Source of the DNA: Tubiluchus corallicola
Taxonomy: Eukaryota; Priapulida; Priapulimorpha; Priapulimorphida; Tubiluchidae
Length of the DNA: 64,000 nt
Assembly (NCBI GenBank): GCA_030141605.1
Contig: JAQGDQ010000381.1
Coordinates: 159,711 to 223,710, forward strand
Reading direction: 5' to 3'
Each line of letters opens with the position of its first letter. The stretch's first letter is position 1. The translations under genes were made by a program, and so were the position numbers. Of this stretch, positions 36,701 to 44,549 are shown piece after piece. The notes beneath the pieces were generated by a model, which had not been told where the DNA came from, searched no databases, and saw only the letters and a program-made list of their open reading frames with translations.

Positions 36701-38934
36701 GTTAATTAAAATTGATCAAACTGTCAAATACAAATAAAAAATTTACAATGAATTTTAGATGATAGAAAAACATTCGATTATCTGACATTTTGTTGACAAA
36801 CATTACTAATACAGTAAGACCTTGCTTAACGACTCCCAGTTTCCCGAAGTTTAGTTTTAACAAACCTGAACACATGACACCTTTTCCTCTCTTAATGATG
36901 CAGGTTTCAGTTTAAAGACAGCCTTTTTACTTGCCTCCAGTTACCTGGGACCTGGTCGCATGCAAAGGAGTGTTGCCTGCAACCTGTTGCTATAGCAACC
37001 AGAGTATCTAGATGAAACTGTCACGGGTTCACCACATGGCTTGGCTTGTATTATGCAATGTTTAATGGTTAGCTGCCCAGGACGTCAACGTTAATGGAAT
37101 AGAAAACATTAGCTAAGTATTGGTAAGAAAGATAGGCAGTTTCAAGTAAAATAGTTGATAAGATATAAATAAAATTTATAAAAACATTTAATTTATATGA
37201 TATAAGCAGCATTGAAAATTTGCCCCTGGAACACGTGTCAGTTCTTTTGCATCACTTTTTATGAAAGTCTTGACTTCATTTAATGGCATTTCGCTTAACC
37301 TTGAGTTTTGTCTATTCATTGTTTTTGGCAGAATCCCCCTGATGAGGCCAGTAAGGGTCCTGGGAAGAGAGAGTTTGCTGGTGCCTTGTCAAGAATATCT
37401 CAACCTAAAGGCATTTCTTTCACAGACTCTGACAAATGGCTCACATGTTAAAGAGGTTCATTTTGCTAATGAATCACTTATGTTCTTACAATTTGCCTCC
37501 CTCCCTCGTTCCCATCTTTAATGGTTATGATGGCTACATTACTACCATTAATTATATTTAAATGTTCTATACAATTATAGTTATTACTACAAGTATAATG
37601 TGTAATTTCATCTCTTCTCCCCCACTTAAATTTGGGTACATATATGTGCATATATATATATCATTGTATATACAAGTAGGCAATATGGTGCATTGTAATA
37701 CAAGTAAGTGGTGCATGACAGATAATCACATAATTCATATTCGTAACTATTCAAAAAAATGTTTTCACTCTTTAAGGCTCACTCAAAGTCGTAATTACAT
37801 ATTATGTTTTCCTTTCTCAACTTTCGGGTTTATTGCTCTTATACCATTGCTATTATCATTTACTTCATCCTTATTTACATTAAGTTATCTACAGAAGCAT
37901 GCATAACTATAATCATTTTTTCATTTAAATAAGGTGAATGTGACTGTATGGTCGTACACTCACCTCGCACTACCTATATTATTCTATTTAAAATTTATTA
38001 ATGTGTTTGATATTGTATTTTTTGATGCGTGAAATAAAATTCATAGTTCATAGGTGGGTTTTCAAAATTTGCCGACTCATGTGCATCGTTGAGAGTGACA
38101 ATCTCGATTTTTTTTTTGTGTTTCAAAAATGTAAAAAAATGAAGCAATGTGTGACTAAATAGGCATTGGCTTTATAAATGTATTATGTTATGCCTTATAT
38201 GGAAAACTTGGCTTCGTTTAACGATGTTTTTGTTTAATGTTGTGTTTTGATGCAAGGCATTAAAATCATCAAACAACGACTTACCGTACTAACAAACTTA
38301 CACATAATTACCATGGTAACCAAAGAAGCAAAATATCCTGCAGTCACTTACTACTTGTTTTTGCTTGTTCAGTAGTACTTGTTAGTTTGGATAGCTCTTT
38401 CTCGGGTGTACCTACAACCTCTGAACTGGTTACATTTGCGCAGATGGTTGAAGCATTTTCTTCATTTTCAACGACCAATTTCATGTTATCTTCAGCATTT
38501 TCACATTGCTCCTCGGCGGCATCTGAGATATCGCTCGCATTGATAAGCACGTGAGTAACTTCGCCGTCCGTACCCGGACTCAAAAACAAGTCTTGTGCTT
38601 GTCTCACTTCTTCTTCACTGTTGCAAACCAAAATTTTAGCTTTTGAAAAATCCGTGGGTGATGATGCTGCGTCATGATCGTCGCTGATGTGTTGGATCGC
38701 CAGTACATACGGAAAGGAATTTGTTCCTAGCGCCAGAGTGACTTCTTGGCTTTCTGAATCTGATAGATCGACCATGTTTTCAGCGTTTCCACCAGTCATA
38801 TGTTGACCACACTTGGGATTTGCTAAATCTTTTGCATCACCCTGATTATTAATCTGCTGAGCCTGTGTCAATGCGTCAGTGCACATGTTTTCAGTTCCTT
38901 GAATTGCCAATTCAAAATTCTCAGCCTGCGACAT
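15477..38934 (-). CDS. ZXDC: ZXDC-like ten-C2H2-zinc-finger transcription regulator, complete 11-exon gene
   Basis: ZXD-family nuclear zinc-finger protein (in mammals ZXDC assists CIITA and myeloid gene activation; role here inferred only from family). Exons 5'->3': 38934-38352, 36592-36528, 33829-33722, 31954-31865, 30140-29959, 28848-28656, 27960-27780, 25769-25596, 20948-20790, 18836-18652, 15755-15477. All phases agree; the total is 2199 nt, 732 residues. Residues 1-216 are acidic with LLLVTENGKYLMEIPV. Ten consecutive C2H2 fingers span about 222-520, the number typical of the family. Residues 521-732 hold SARTD with a following Arg/Lys-rich block (RTRKRKKQ) and the C-terminal STINLQDLE, matching the vertebrate ZXDC terminus STINLQDLQ. 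The start ATG gives MSQAENFELA. Orthology is strong; the N-terminal exon is less conserved. Confidence 0.93.
15775..16165. mobile_element. TIR-type MITE, family C, copy 1
   Basis: Inverted, diverged duplicate of 28210-28597. Ends TTTTCACAGTTTTGC and inverted GGAACTGTGGAAAG. Shared interior TACTAGCAGGATCTTGCTT. It sits just upstream of the last ZXDC exon's acceptor. Confidence 0.65.
16660..17150. mobile_element. Pogo/Tigger-like MITE, family D
   Basis: TIRs TACAGTCTAGCCTCGTTATG and inverted CATCTCG-type end (GATAACGAGACTAGACTGTA), flanking TA, 491 bp. Interior repeats CGTTATGTCGCC / CTCGCCTCTCGCC. ZXDC last intron. Confidence 0.75.
17430..17915. mobile_element. CAGGGATGAGAAT MITE
   Basis: Perfect 13-bp TIR CAGGGATGAGAAT / ATTCTCATCCCTG, flanked on both sides by GATATT. 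About 486 bp. The interior 17640-17790 is similar to the interior of family S at 36190-36330, so it is composite or nested. The rest of the ZXDC last intron to 18350 holds nothing recognisable. Confidence 0.7.
18351..18660 (-). repeat. 24-bp tandem array of splice-donor units
   Basis: On the minus strand each unit reads CAG|GTAAGCTTGGCATAGC and so repeats the end of ZXDC exon 10 plus its donor. Twelve intronic donor copies (11 CAG|GTAAGC, one TAG|GTAAGC) follow the genuine CAG|GTAAGT at 18652. Each unit carries an in-frame TAG. Confidence 0.92.
18652..18836 (-). CDS. ZXDC: ZXDC exon 10
   Basis: Acceptor GAAACTGCAG; donor CAG|GTAAGT. It encodes GSARTDSMAQRLMNDRTRKR and continues KKQGTATTKESS. 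SARTD and the basic block match the vertebrate ZXDC C-terminal half. Its donor is the first of 13 tandem donor sequences. Confidence 0.9.
19172..20580. repeat. ~95-bp tandem array rich in nuclear-receptor half-sites
   Basis: About 14 units; the first two are a ~111-bp variant. Core TTTGACCTTGACCTTGTGAC then CTTTTGTACCAAAAGGCAG. On the minus strand this reads AAGGTCACAAGGTCAAGGTC, i.e. AGGTCA half-sites spaced by 2 and 0 bases and a TCAAGGTCA extended site. ZXDC intron 9. Confidence 0.88.
20790..20948 (-). CDS. ZXDC: ZXDC exon 9
   Basis: Acceptor TTGCTTCACAG, donor G|GTGAGA, phase 1 on both sides. 53 residues after the fingers with no named domain (LPSVLHVNTESVINQ, QFILPADLVD). Confidence 0.85.
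21077..21803. mobile_element. TIR-type element, family M, full copy
   Basis: Ends TTCAACTCCTTCAGAAC and inverted CTCCTGAAAGAGTTAAA. About 725 bp. Inverted relative to 6508-6935. No coding capacity. ZXDC intron 8. Confidence 0.6.
22741..22930 (+). repeat. 21-bp tandem array
   Basis: Nine units of TATTACTCACATTGCTCACA-G with minor variants. ZXDC intron 8. 21803-22740 otherwise shows nothing beyond a short duplicated CATGAATATAAAAGGA motif. Confidence 0.85.
23219..24424. mobile_element. Pogo/Tigger-like MITE, family B, copy 1, with internal arrays
   Basis: Ends TACAGTGAGTCCTCGTTTAA and inverted TTAAGCGAGGACTTACTGTA with TA flanks. The left ~140 bp, TIR included, is present three times in tandem (starts 23219, 23358, 23498). 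An internal 59-bp unit (TGCCTGCAACCTGTTGTTAT) is repeated five times at 23795-24085. The copy at 36810-38288 has single versions of both. Confidence 0.8.
24831..25569. mobile_element. Pogo-like MITE, family A, copy 3
   Basis: TACAGTAAACTGTGTATAAC at left and inverted GTTATACATAGTTAACTGTA at right. 739 bp. An internal ~87-bp segment (GTTCAGCGTTCTGCTAAG) is repeated three times at 25090-25375. The right end is 26 bp from the ZXDC exon 8 donor. Confidence 0.78.
25596..25769 (-). CDS. ZXDC: ZXDC exon 8 (fingers 9-10)
   Basis: Acceptor TTATTTTCAG; donor G|GTAATT. It encodes CNSRFSTKQSLYMHIKKH (finger 9) and CPVSSCSKRYSLPSSLKTH (finger 10, with H-x4-H spacing), as in human ZXDC. The right end of a pogo-like MITE lies only 26 bp beyond the donor. 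Confidence 0.93.
25940..26980. repeat. 86-bp tandem array, 12 units, from a family S MITE interior
   Basis: Unit: GAATAGAAGTGGCCCGTACT, AGACGTTTTTGAGTCAATTA, ATTGACTGAGTCC. The GGCCCGTACTAGAC...GAGTCTAATA frame matches the family S elements at 8989 and 36015. Each unit holds TGAGTCA (AP-1-type) and the palindrome GTCAATTAATTGAC (homeodomain-type). ZXDC intron 7. Confidence 0.88.
27220..27765. repeat. 88-bp tandem array beside ZXDC exon 7 donor
   Basis: Five to six units with ACAGATTGATCAAATAGAGC and GTCAGTCACACAGTCAACTA. It stops about 15 bp short of the ZXDC exon 7 donor. CAGTCA-type sub-repeats. Confidence 0.85.
27780..27960 (-). CDS. ZXDC: ZXDC exon 7 (fingers 7-8 and start of 9)
   Basis: Acceptor CTTTTTTAG; donor A|GTAAGA. 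It encodes QCEWTFATASKLKRH (finger 7), CSHQGCGKRF ... HMNTH (finger 8), the TGEKQY linker and the start of finger 9. An 88-bp array starts about 15 bp beyond the donor. Confidence 0.92.
28210..28597. mobile_element. TIR-type MITE, family C, copy 2
   Basis: Inverted relative to 15775-16165. Left end TTTTCGCAGTTCCAGCGATT, right end AAAACTGTGGAAAG. Flanked by related TTACTGAAATAAGTCA sequences (28187 and 28600). ZXDC intron 6. Confidence 0.65.
28656..28848 (-). CDS. ZXDC: ZXDC exon 6 (fingers 5-6 and start of 7)
   Basis: Acceptor TTTCCCCACCAG; donor GAC|GTAAGT. It encodes finger 5 CSWPDC ... HYKSH, finger 6 CPFEDC ... LKQHLKKH, a classical TGERPY linker, and the start of finger 7 (VCSFD). Confidence 0.92.
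29595..29935. repeat. Short-unit array (15-34 bp) beside ZXDC exon 5 donor
   Basis: Repeated TGTCACAAAAGTAA blocks, ending in a 34-bp higher unit (GTAAATTATGTCTAAAAAG) three times. It ends about 23 bp from the exon 5 donor. Confidence 0.8.
29959..30140 (-). CDS. ZXDC: ZXDC exon 5 (fingers 3-4)
   Basis: Acceptor GTGTTTTCAG, donor TT|GTATGT (phase 2, needed to join exon 6). It encodes finger 3 CDFDGC ... FTTAYNLNAH and finger 4 CPVESCRKKF ... HLKDH. A short tandem array begins about 20 bp beyond the donor. Confidence 0.92.
30177..30935. mobile_element. Pogo/Tigger-like MITE, family E
   Basis: TACAGTCAACCTCG and inverted CGAGGTTGACTGTA, TA flanks, 759 bp, 37 bp from ZXDC exon 5 acceptor. No transposase. 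30936-31830 beyond it holds only a short (CA)n at 31070-31095. Confidence 0.8.
31865..31954 (-). CDS. ZXDC: ZXDC exon 4 (finger 2)
   Basis: Acceptor TTGTTTCAG, donor CCT|GTATGG, 30 codons. It encodes finger 2, CSYASC ... LRRHLESH, with the WSFPTQYKLRRH core similar to human ZXDC WAFTTSYKLKRH. Confidence 0.9.
32395..32945. repeat. GC-rich 49/50-bp tandem array
   Basis: Unit: GTGAAGCTGACTGTCCATTT, GCTCCCCGCCTCCCTCGAGG. About 11 units, some with an extra C or a GACTGA insertion. Much more GC-rich than the surrounding ZXDC intron. Minus-strand ORFs here cycle through frames because the unit is not divisible by three. Confidence 0.88.
33722..33829 (-). CDS. ZXDC: ZXDC exon 3 (finger 1)
   Basis: Acceptor CTGATTTCAG, donor AAG|GTAAAC, 36 codons, phase 0. 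It carries finger 1 (CPFQGC ... HITSH) and the link to finger 2 (HRPYK). Confidence 0.92.
34935..35975. repeat. 43-bp tandem array, about 24 units
   Basis: Unit: TGCCTTGATTGTAAAGAACA, TATGTAGTTGAAGTGGCTAC. Very homogeneous; scattered single-base variants only. Entirely inside the hAT-like element. Confidence 0.93.
36015..36427. mobile_element. MITE, family S, copy 2 (nested, inverted)
   Basis: ACTACACTCACATCTCG and inverted CGAGATATGAGTGTAGT. Interior ACGTCTACTACGGGC is the reverse of the CCCGTAGTAGACGT motif in copy 1. Inserted in the hAT-like element. Confidence 0.78.
36528..36592 (-). CDS. ZXDC: ZXDC exon 2
   Basis: Acceptor AACTTGCAG, donor CAG|GTATTC, 65 nt. It encodes LLLVTENGKYLMEIPVSQGGQ-like sequence immediately before the fingers. 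It lies 67 bp from the end of a nested hAT-like element. Confidence 0.85.
36810..38288. mobile_element. Pogo/Tigger-like MITE, family B, copy 2, interrupted
   Basis: Left TACAGTAAGACCTTGCTTAA, right AACAACGACTTACCGTA. The right-end block appears both at 37260-37310 and at 38195-38288. The 0.9 kb between them looks like an insertion with a 3' AATAAA and TTCATAG-like end (possible LINE 3' fragment). Confidence 0.65.
38352..38934 (-). CDS. ZXDC: ZXDC exon 1 (N-terminal acidic region)
   Basis: ATG at 38934; donor A|GTAAGTGA, phase 1. 194 codons, rich in Glu, Asp, Ser and Asn (for example DLSDSESQEV, AAEEQCENAEDN), with no finger. This looks like a disordered acidic region. Confidence 0.85.
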
Positions 38935-38939
38935 CTTTA

Positions 38940-40755
38940 GAATCTTAATTCATTCTAAATACCTGCGAAGTCTAGGGATTATTTGTACTTAGCAAACGTA
39001 ATCTTTCGTTGGGGCATGGATTGCAGAAAAGGACCAGTTTCTTCGGAAATTGTTCAAAAGTTCAGTAACTAATAAGCGATTGTACTAGCTGAAAAGCAAG
39101 AAAACGATCACATCGCTAGTAGACACAGTGAGCAATTGTGTGTCGGTGCCCAACACCACTTCCATAAATACAGGAAACACGTCAGCACTGTGAAAAAGTA
39201 TAACTCAAACGAAATACCAAACCATTTCTACAATCTACATGGCGATAATGGTGCTACAGGGTTTCAATACAAGAAATCTTTCCTGGCTGTGCAGGCGGTT
39301 CACCATGGCCTCTCAGCTTGAGGATTACGTAGTAATATAAACATGGATGGTTAGTTGTAGCTTAAAGGGACAGAAACAACTAGAAGTCCTAATAGCAAGT
39401 CAAAAGTTTTACATTAACACGCTGTACCTGCTTCCCAATGTAGACAGCCTGCGATTACTCTAACATATATTTACAATGACTACATTGCAATACTAAATTT
39501 TTATTTTTAGTCCCATTTTCTGTCTCTTTCTGCATCCTAATATAGACTCTTATCACCTTTTCTGTTTTGATTGTATTTAGATCTAATAATACATCTGATT
39601 CAGCCAATATATTTAAAAAAGAAATTGCATTTCAGAAGAGATTTGAGTTAAGCCGATGGCTACCTGGGCTTCATTTTCAATTCTGACATAAAGAAATATG
39701 TTTGCAAAAATATGTATTTAAAGCTTTCTCAGACTTTAGTAAATGCTTAGTTGTGTCATCCCGATTTTTACACAAAGGACATTTCAGCTTATTCTTGAAC
39801 TTATTTTTAAAATTTGATTCCACTTTAATCATGTTCAGTTTCCATTCTATTATTTCATAGACTGTTTTTTGGTTACACTTGATCACAAACTCCAATGGGT
39901 TATTTCAGATTCCTATGGCATTTTCCATAAATCTCAGCTATTTGCTTTTCTTCTGATAACACAATTATAGAACATGTAAATATTCGATCACTATTGGTTT
40001 GCAAGAAATGATTCCCAGAAGCTTAGAATTTTGACATATATATGCTAATATCGAAGACTAGGTAGAGAAAGATGAGAGAAAGATTGTAAGCGAGAAAGGA
40101 GAGAGAGAGAGGGGGGGAGAGAGGCAGACGATAGACTGTTTATAGAATATTTGTAGATAATTATATAAAATAGATTACTGTTGTTCTTTGTCGTTTTTTG
40201 AGCTGTTTTTCCAAAAATTTCTGCAACAAGATAATTAACATGCTCCGTGCCAGCAACTTCTTCACCTCTAATCATTAGAGGTCACAATCATTTTGTCTGT
40301 GATTGTGCATTTGATAAAAACGTGTGTACTGGAATGTTCGTTCCTGCAGGTCTGGCTGCCAGTGAGTGACAGTCTAGTTGCTGCAACACGGCCTTTGTTG
40401 GTAATAACAAAACCTGATAAGCTAGCGTCAAGAAAACAAAGAGTATTTTGTAAAAAAACATTGCTCAGAAGGCAACCAGCATGGAAAGCCATGCAACCAA
40501 AGATTTCTTCTGTTGCGTTTGTCGACAGCATATTGCATGAAAGATTGAATTTGGAGTAACATGGAAAGTCGTAATCATAATTATTATTATTATTTATTTT
40601 AATGCACTATCTTATGCACTCTAAAGATGACACCAGCTTGCATTATAATATTTCCTGACAGTCATATTTTCATAATAAGCTAAATGTGTGATTGATTTTT
40701 TCTGGTTTCCCTGAATGAACTTGGAATGCTGTTAGTGTAAAAACGTTTTAGTACC
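38940..40755. other. Intergenic interval between divergent ZXDC and COPS8
   Basis: Holds the ZXDC promoter side but no recognisable core elements. A degenerate LINE fragment lies at 39677-39895 and a short GA-rich run at 40075-40125. ORFs at 40268-40559 match nothing I recognise. Confidence 0.5.
39677..39895 (-). pseudogene. LINE reverse-transcriptase C-terminal remnant
   Basis: CPLCKNRDDTTKHLL resembles the CxxC...ET..H.L zinc-knuckle-like motif found at the C-terminus of many LINE ORF2 proteins. Short and isolated. Confidence 0.35.
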
Positions 40756-40763
40756 CTCAGCAC

Positions 40764-41190
40764 TAGGGGTGAGCATCGAACGTTCGAATCGAATTCGAAC
40801 GCTCGAATTCGATTCGAAAGAGTTTTTCCAGTTCGAACTCGATTCGAATCCAAAACTATAAACTCGAATAATTCAGCACTTCAATCACATGTGTTCCTGA
40901 TCACTAAAACGATTGAAACAACATGCAATTAGTGTAATTTAGCAGTGATTTCTGTGCACAATTTTAAACAAATTACTAGTCGTTTTATTGCAGAACAAAA
41001 TCTAGTGATACACATGATCTTTGTAAGACTAATTTTTCCTGGTGGTTCGAAAACTTGTTCGAAAATCGTTCAATCTCAATTCGAATTTGGTTCGAATTCG
41101 AAACACTGAAGTTCGGTTCGATTCGAACTCGAATGTCACAAATTCGGTTCGATTCGAATTTGCTTTCTGGTAGAGAATGCTCACCCCCTA
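40764..41190. mobile_element. hAT-like MITE with 8-bp target duplication
   Basis: TAGGGGTGAGCAT and inverted ATGCTCACCCCCTA, flanked by exact CTCAGCAC (40756-40763 and 41191-41198). The interior is made of TTCGAATCGAATTC-type palindromes. 427 bp, no ORF. About 0.56 kb upstream of COPS8. Confidence 0.9.
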
Positions 41191-41753
41191 CTCAGCACCA
41201 AGATTATTGACGATACGTGACAATCACAGTAAGTATATGCGTGATTAGCATTACACCGTAATGATGCCTATGGCAAGATAAGACCGCAGGCCGACTCGAC
41301 GTAAACTTTTATTTTGCTAAAACGTGAAGTTCAAATGCTGTATTTTATCTATGGTCAGTTCACCTGGAACATAATAGAGAATAACCAGATTTTCAAAGAT
41401 TTCTGTTACACGTTTTGCTTTTGCATACAGACCGTGCAGTCGCTACTGTAGTAAAAATGGGATGTTGCTGATCCATCGTTTAGTAATGATTCATTTGCAA
41501 TATCTTTGTAATTGACTTATTGTCAGTATGTAGACTACTTGCCAGCTAAATGCATTATGAATTTAGGACAAGCTAATTAACAGAGAAGCACATTACATGT
41601 TGTCTACTGCCTGCATACATACTGTTGCTGTAGCAACCAACATATAAACAAAAAAGATTTAGCGAACAGTTGAGTTTGAACTTAAGAATTTTTTTTTATG
41701 TGCGCACATGTACTTTATTAGAACTATCTATGTTACAGGCTAAACATACCGTC

Positions 41754-42326
41754 ATGTCTCAAGCCGAGTTCAACTTGACCAGTCTTAAGGAAACAATTGC
41801 AGATTTGGAGGCAAAAGAATTGGACAGCCCAGGTGGAGTAGCACCAGTTCAGATTTATGCTCAGCTGTTAAGCTGCTATCTTTTACAGAGTGACGTGGAC
41901 AATGCCAGATATTTGTGGAAGCGGATCCAGCCACCCATAAAACAAGCAAATCCAGAGCTAGAACTCATTTGGGCGGTTGGGCGACATATGTGGGTTAGAG
42001 ACTTTCCAGCAATTTACACAGCTTTACGGCAGGACTGGTCTGATCCGATCAAGTCCATCATGGCAGCAGTAGAAGATTCTACTCGTGCTAGGGCCTATAA
42101 ACTTGTTAGCCAGGCATACTCATCAATAAGTGTTACAGACTTTGCACAGTTTATAGGAATGCCTGTAGACGAGACTGTTAAGGCAGCTCTTGCTCACGGA
42201 TGGACAGCAGATCATGCTAATCAAATTATTTTTCCACAAAAGCCTAAAACTGATGTAACTTCTGTACTTGCAAGTGAACAACAGCTAGGACAATTGACAG
42301 ATTTTGTTTCCTTCTTAGAGAATTAG
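41754..42326 (+). CDS. COPS8: COP9 signalosome subunit 8 (CSN8), uninterrupted CDS
   Basis: CSN8 is the smallest PCI-domain subunit of the COP9 signalosome, which removes NEDD8 from cullins. 190 residues (human 209). Family blocks visible: PGGVAPVQIYAQLL, NARYLWKRIQPPIK, IWAVGRHMWVRDFPAIYT, KLVSQAYSSI, GMPVDETVKAALAHGW, and the C-terminus EQQLGQLTDFVSFLEN, almost identical to the vertebrate ending EQQLARLTDYVAFLEN. Start chosen at MSQAEF because it aligns with the family start. In-frame ATGs at 41670 and 41730 lie upstream, and TTACAG at 41733-41738 could be a 5'UTR splice acceptor. No intron interrupts the CDS, unlike vertebrate COPS8 and unlike CNOT11 and ZXDC here. No frame damage and no poly(A) tract after the stop. 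Confidence 0.95.
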   Translation: MSQAEFNLTSLKETIADLEAKELDSPGGVAPVQIYAQLLSCYLLQSDVDNARYLWKRIQPPIKQANPELELIWAVGRHMWVRDFPAIYTALRQDWSDPIKSIMAAVEDSTRARAYKLVSQAYSSISVTDFAQFIGMPVDETVKAALAHGWTADHANQIIFPQKPKTDVTSVLASEQQLGQLTDFVSFLEN

Positions 42327-42485
42327 TGCAAACAAGTTTTTAGTGCCATAATAATTATCATCTCATGTAGAACATTAAGATCCTTGTTACAATGAAAGTC
42401 TTTGAATGTGCTTGGCGACAGATGTGTTCACAACCGATAAAAGCCACTAATTTGGATAAATTAATGTCCAATTGAGAATAATATG

Positions 42486-44547
42486 TACAGTAGAACCTCG
42501 GTTATCCGGAAATTCAGATGTTCTAGGGAAAAAGTCTGGATAATCAAGAAAGTTCAGATAATCCGAAGTAGAACCGCATCTTTGCAGTATCAAATGTAGA
42601 ACTAATAAAAATATATGTGCATTGGTATTTCTAGACATATAGACCTTGTCTTCTATTTATTCTTTTAGCAGTGAATTTAGCGTATCACAGTCCAATCCCA
42701 GTAATACGATTTAGCTTTTAACGGAACTCTCAGTAGAACGATGATTTTATTATTATCCTTGCCAAGGTTATAATGACACCTATGCTTAATGCGAAATTCG
42801 TTACTACGAAACACCGTTTTGTACATTAATTTCTCAAAGTCCCGCCAGTATGAGTTCAATACAAAAAAACACTTGTAATATGATTTCTGATGTCTGCTCT
42901 GGTCCGCCCCATTTAGACACTCTTCACCTGTTGCTAATAGTGACCATAGCTTAGTTGATTGTTTTTATAACTCATTACACATCATAACATAATGCTTGTA
43001 TGTACAATATCATGGCTAGGCTAACTATTGATTTAACCAATCAGCTACGTACATTTAAATGCCGTGCTGTCATATTATTGATTTTCGAAAACACCTAGGC
43101 TTCCGACTCTGAAAAAAATTCGACATTATAGTTTAAATTAGCCATGTTTGTTATTGCCAGCTGTTTACAGGTATTTAATTATACGTGTAATACTAAAGCA
43201 GCAAAAAGTCACATACTGCAGACTCTGTGGCACCACTAACCCTCTTGCTCACTTCTAGACTGACTGGCAGTATGTCGTTTGTAATTTGTGCTTGTAGGAA
43301 ACTGAGGGTTAAACAAACTTAAATTACTTTCACTAATTAAAAGAAAACCAAGGCATCATATAATTGCTATTTTACATTAGAAATAACATTAGAAGTTGCT
43401 AAAATGGACGTAGTAGATATTAAGTACAAAACGAACAAATACGGATACTGAGTAATACGTAAAAACATCTCGGTCCTGAGAACATCGTATTAGCGGGATT
43501 CTATTGCAGTTTAGAAGGTGTTTGTTTATTTTTACGAGTTTGTTCTACACATCATTAGCAAAATACTGTGAGGATTTTGGAATTTTATTCATTTTCGAAT
43601 GTGTGGTTTCCAGGTGCATTTTTGTAATTGTCAACAGATGGCAGTGTCCGGTTGGCACACGTTATTCATACTAGTAGATAGTTAGTATTAGAAGTGCTGC
43701 AAATTTCATAATTATGACAGCTTTTTGTTAAAGCAAAACCAGACCCAATGTCGAACTGTAGATCAAAACAACCAGTTCTTTAAAATAGTGAAAGGAAACC
43801 TACTATTTTTTAAAGAATGGCTTATGAAAAAGTATTATTACACACAAACACAATTTTACGTTCACGCCACTAGTTCTTTGTTCTTACATGCATTTCACTA
43901 TTCGCTAGTTAGACGTACACTAGCACCTACATTTCGTAAAGTGTTGCACAAAAAACAGGTGCTGTAAGTCTCAGTTCAGACGTGTTCATTTGTGATGTGC
44001 TGCACACGCTCAACAGCTCATGCGTGAGTGCAGCGGTAAATTTGAAATTTGCATTTTTATCTTAAAGCTTACCAAATTTTAGTACAACATACTTAATCAC
44101 TTACAGTAGCGCTGTACTTTAATTTTCACTTTCCCAAACACGTGCAACACGCTCATAGAATATTTTTGTTGCTGAAAATTGTGTTAGTTTGTGATATCAT
44201 CAACAGTTGGGTTTGCCCACCATTTATTAAGGTTATAATCTGTTACTTAATTATCAGAAACGCTTTTGCAGTCGTAATTGTGTTAAAATGTATATTTTTT
44301 ATCGTACTTCAAATTGGGGTAGTATATGAAAAATCATCTTGTCTTCCTATAAGTTTTTTGTAGAAAAGCTAAAAAGGTTTTTTCTGAAAACAATAGAAGC
44401 AAGCGCGTGAAGTATATGCAGAACACAACCATACAGTTTAGTATTAACATTAAAATGTATAAAAAGTGTGAACAGTAGTTTTGCTAGTTAGTCTGTATAG
44501 GATGATTCACATTACCCAATATTCCAGATAATCAGGGTCCTATTGTA
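42486..44547. mobile_element. Pogo-like TIR element with nested MITE, downstream of COPS8
   Basis: Left TACAGTAGAACCTCGGTTAT and right inverted ATAATCAGGGTCCTATTGTA. A second, similar pair (CAGTCCAATCCCAGTAATAC at 42688 and GTATTAGCGGGATTCTATTG at 43488) is nested inside. No transposase ORF. COPS8's 3' end must lie before or within it. Confidence 0.55.
43725..44115. repeat. Dispersed ~390-bp repeat, copy 1
   Basis: Inverted copy at 53990-54372 and partial direct copy at 48935-49080. Shared blocks: ACACAAACACAATTT, CACTAGTTCTTTG, TTAAAATAGTGAAAGGAAAC-type sequence. Class unknown. Confidence 0.7.
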
Positions 44548-44549
44548 TG

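Noticed and set aside
37261-37521. 86-codon plus ORF
   Set aside because: It spans the join between a family B MITE right end and an insertion; chance frame.
40268-40559. 87- and 88-codon ORFs on opposite strands
   Set aside because: No recognisable family, no splice partners, and the two mirror each other.
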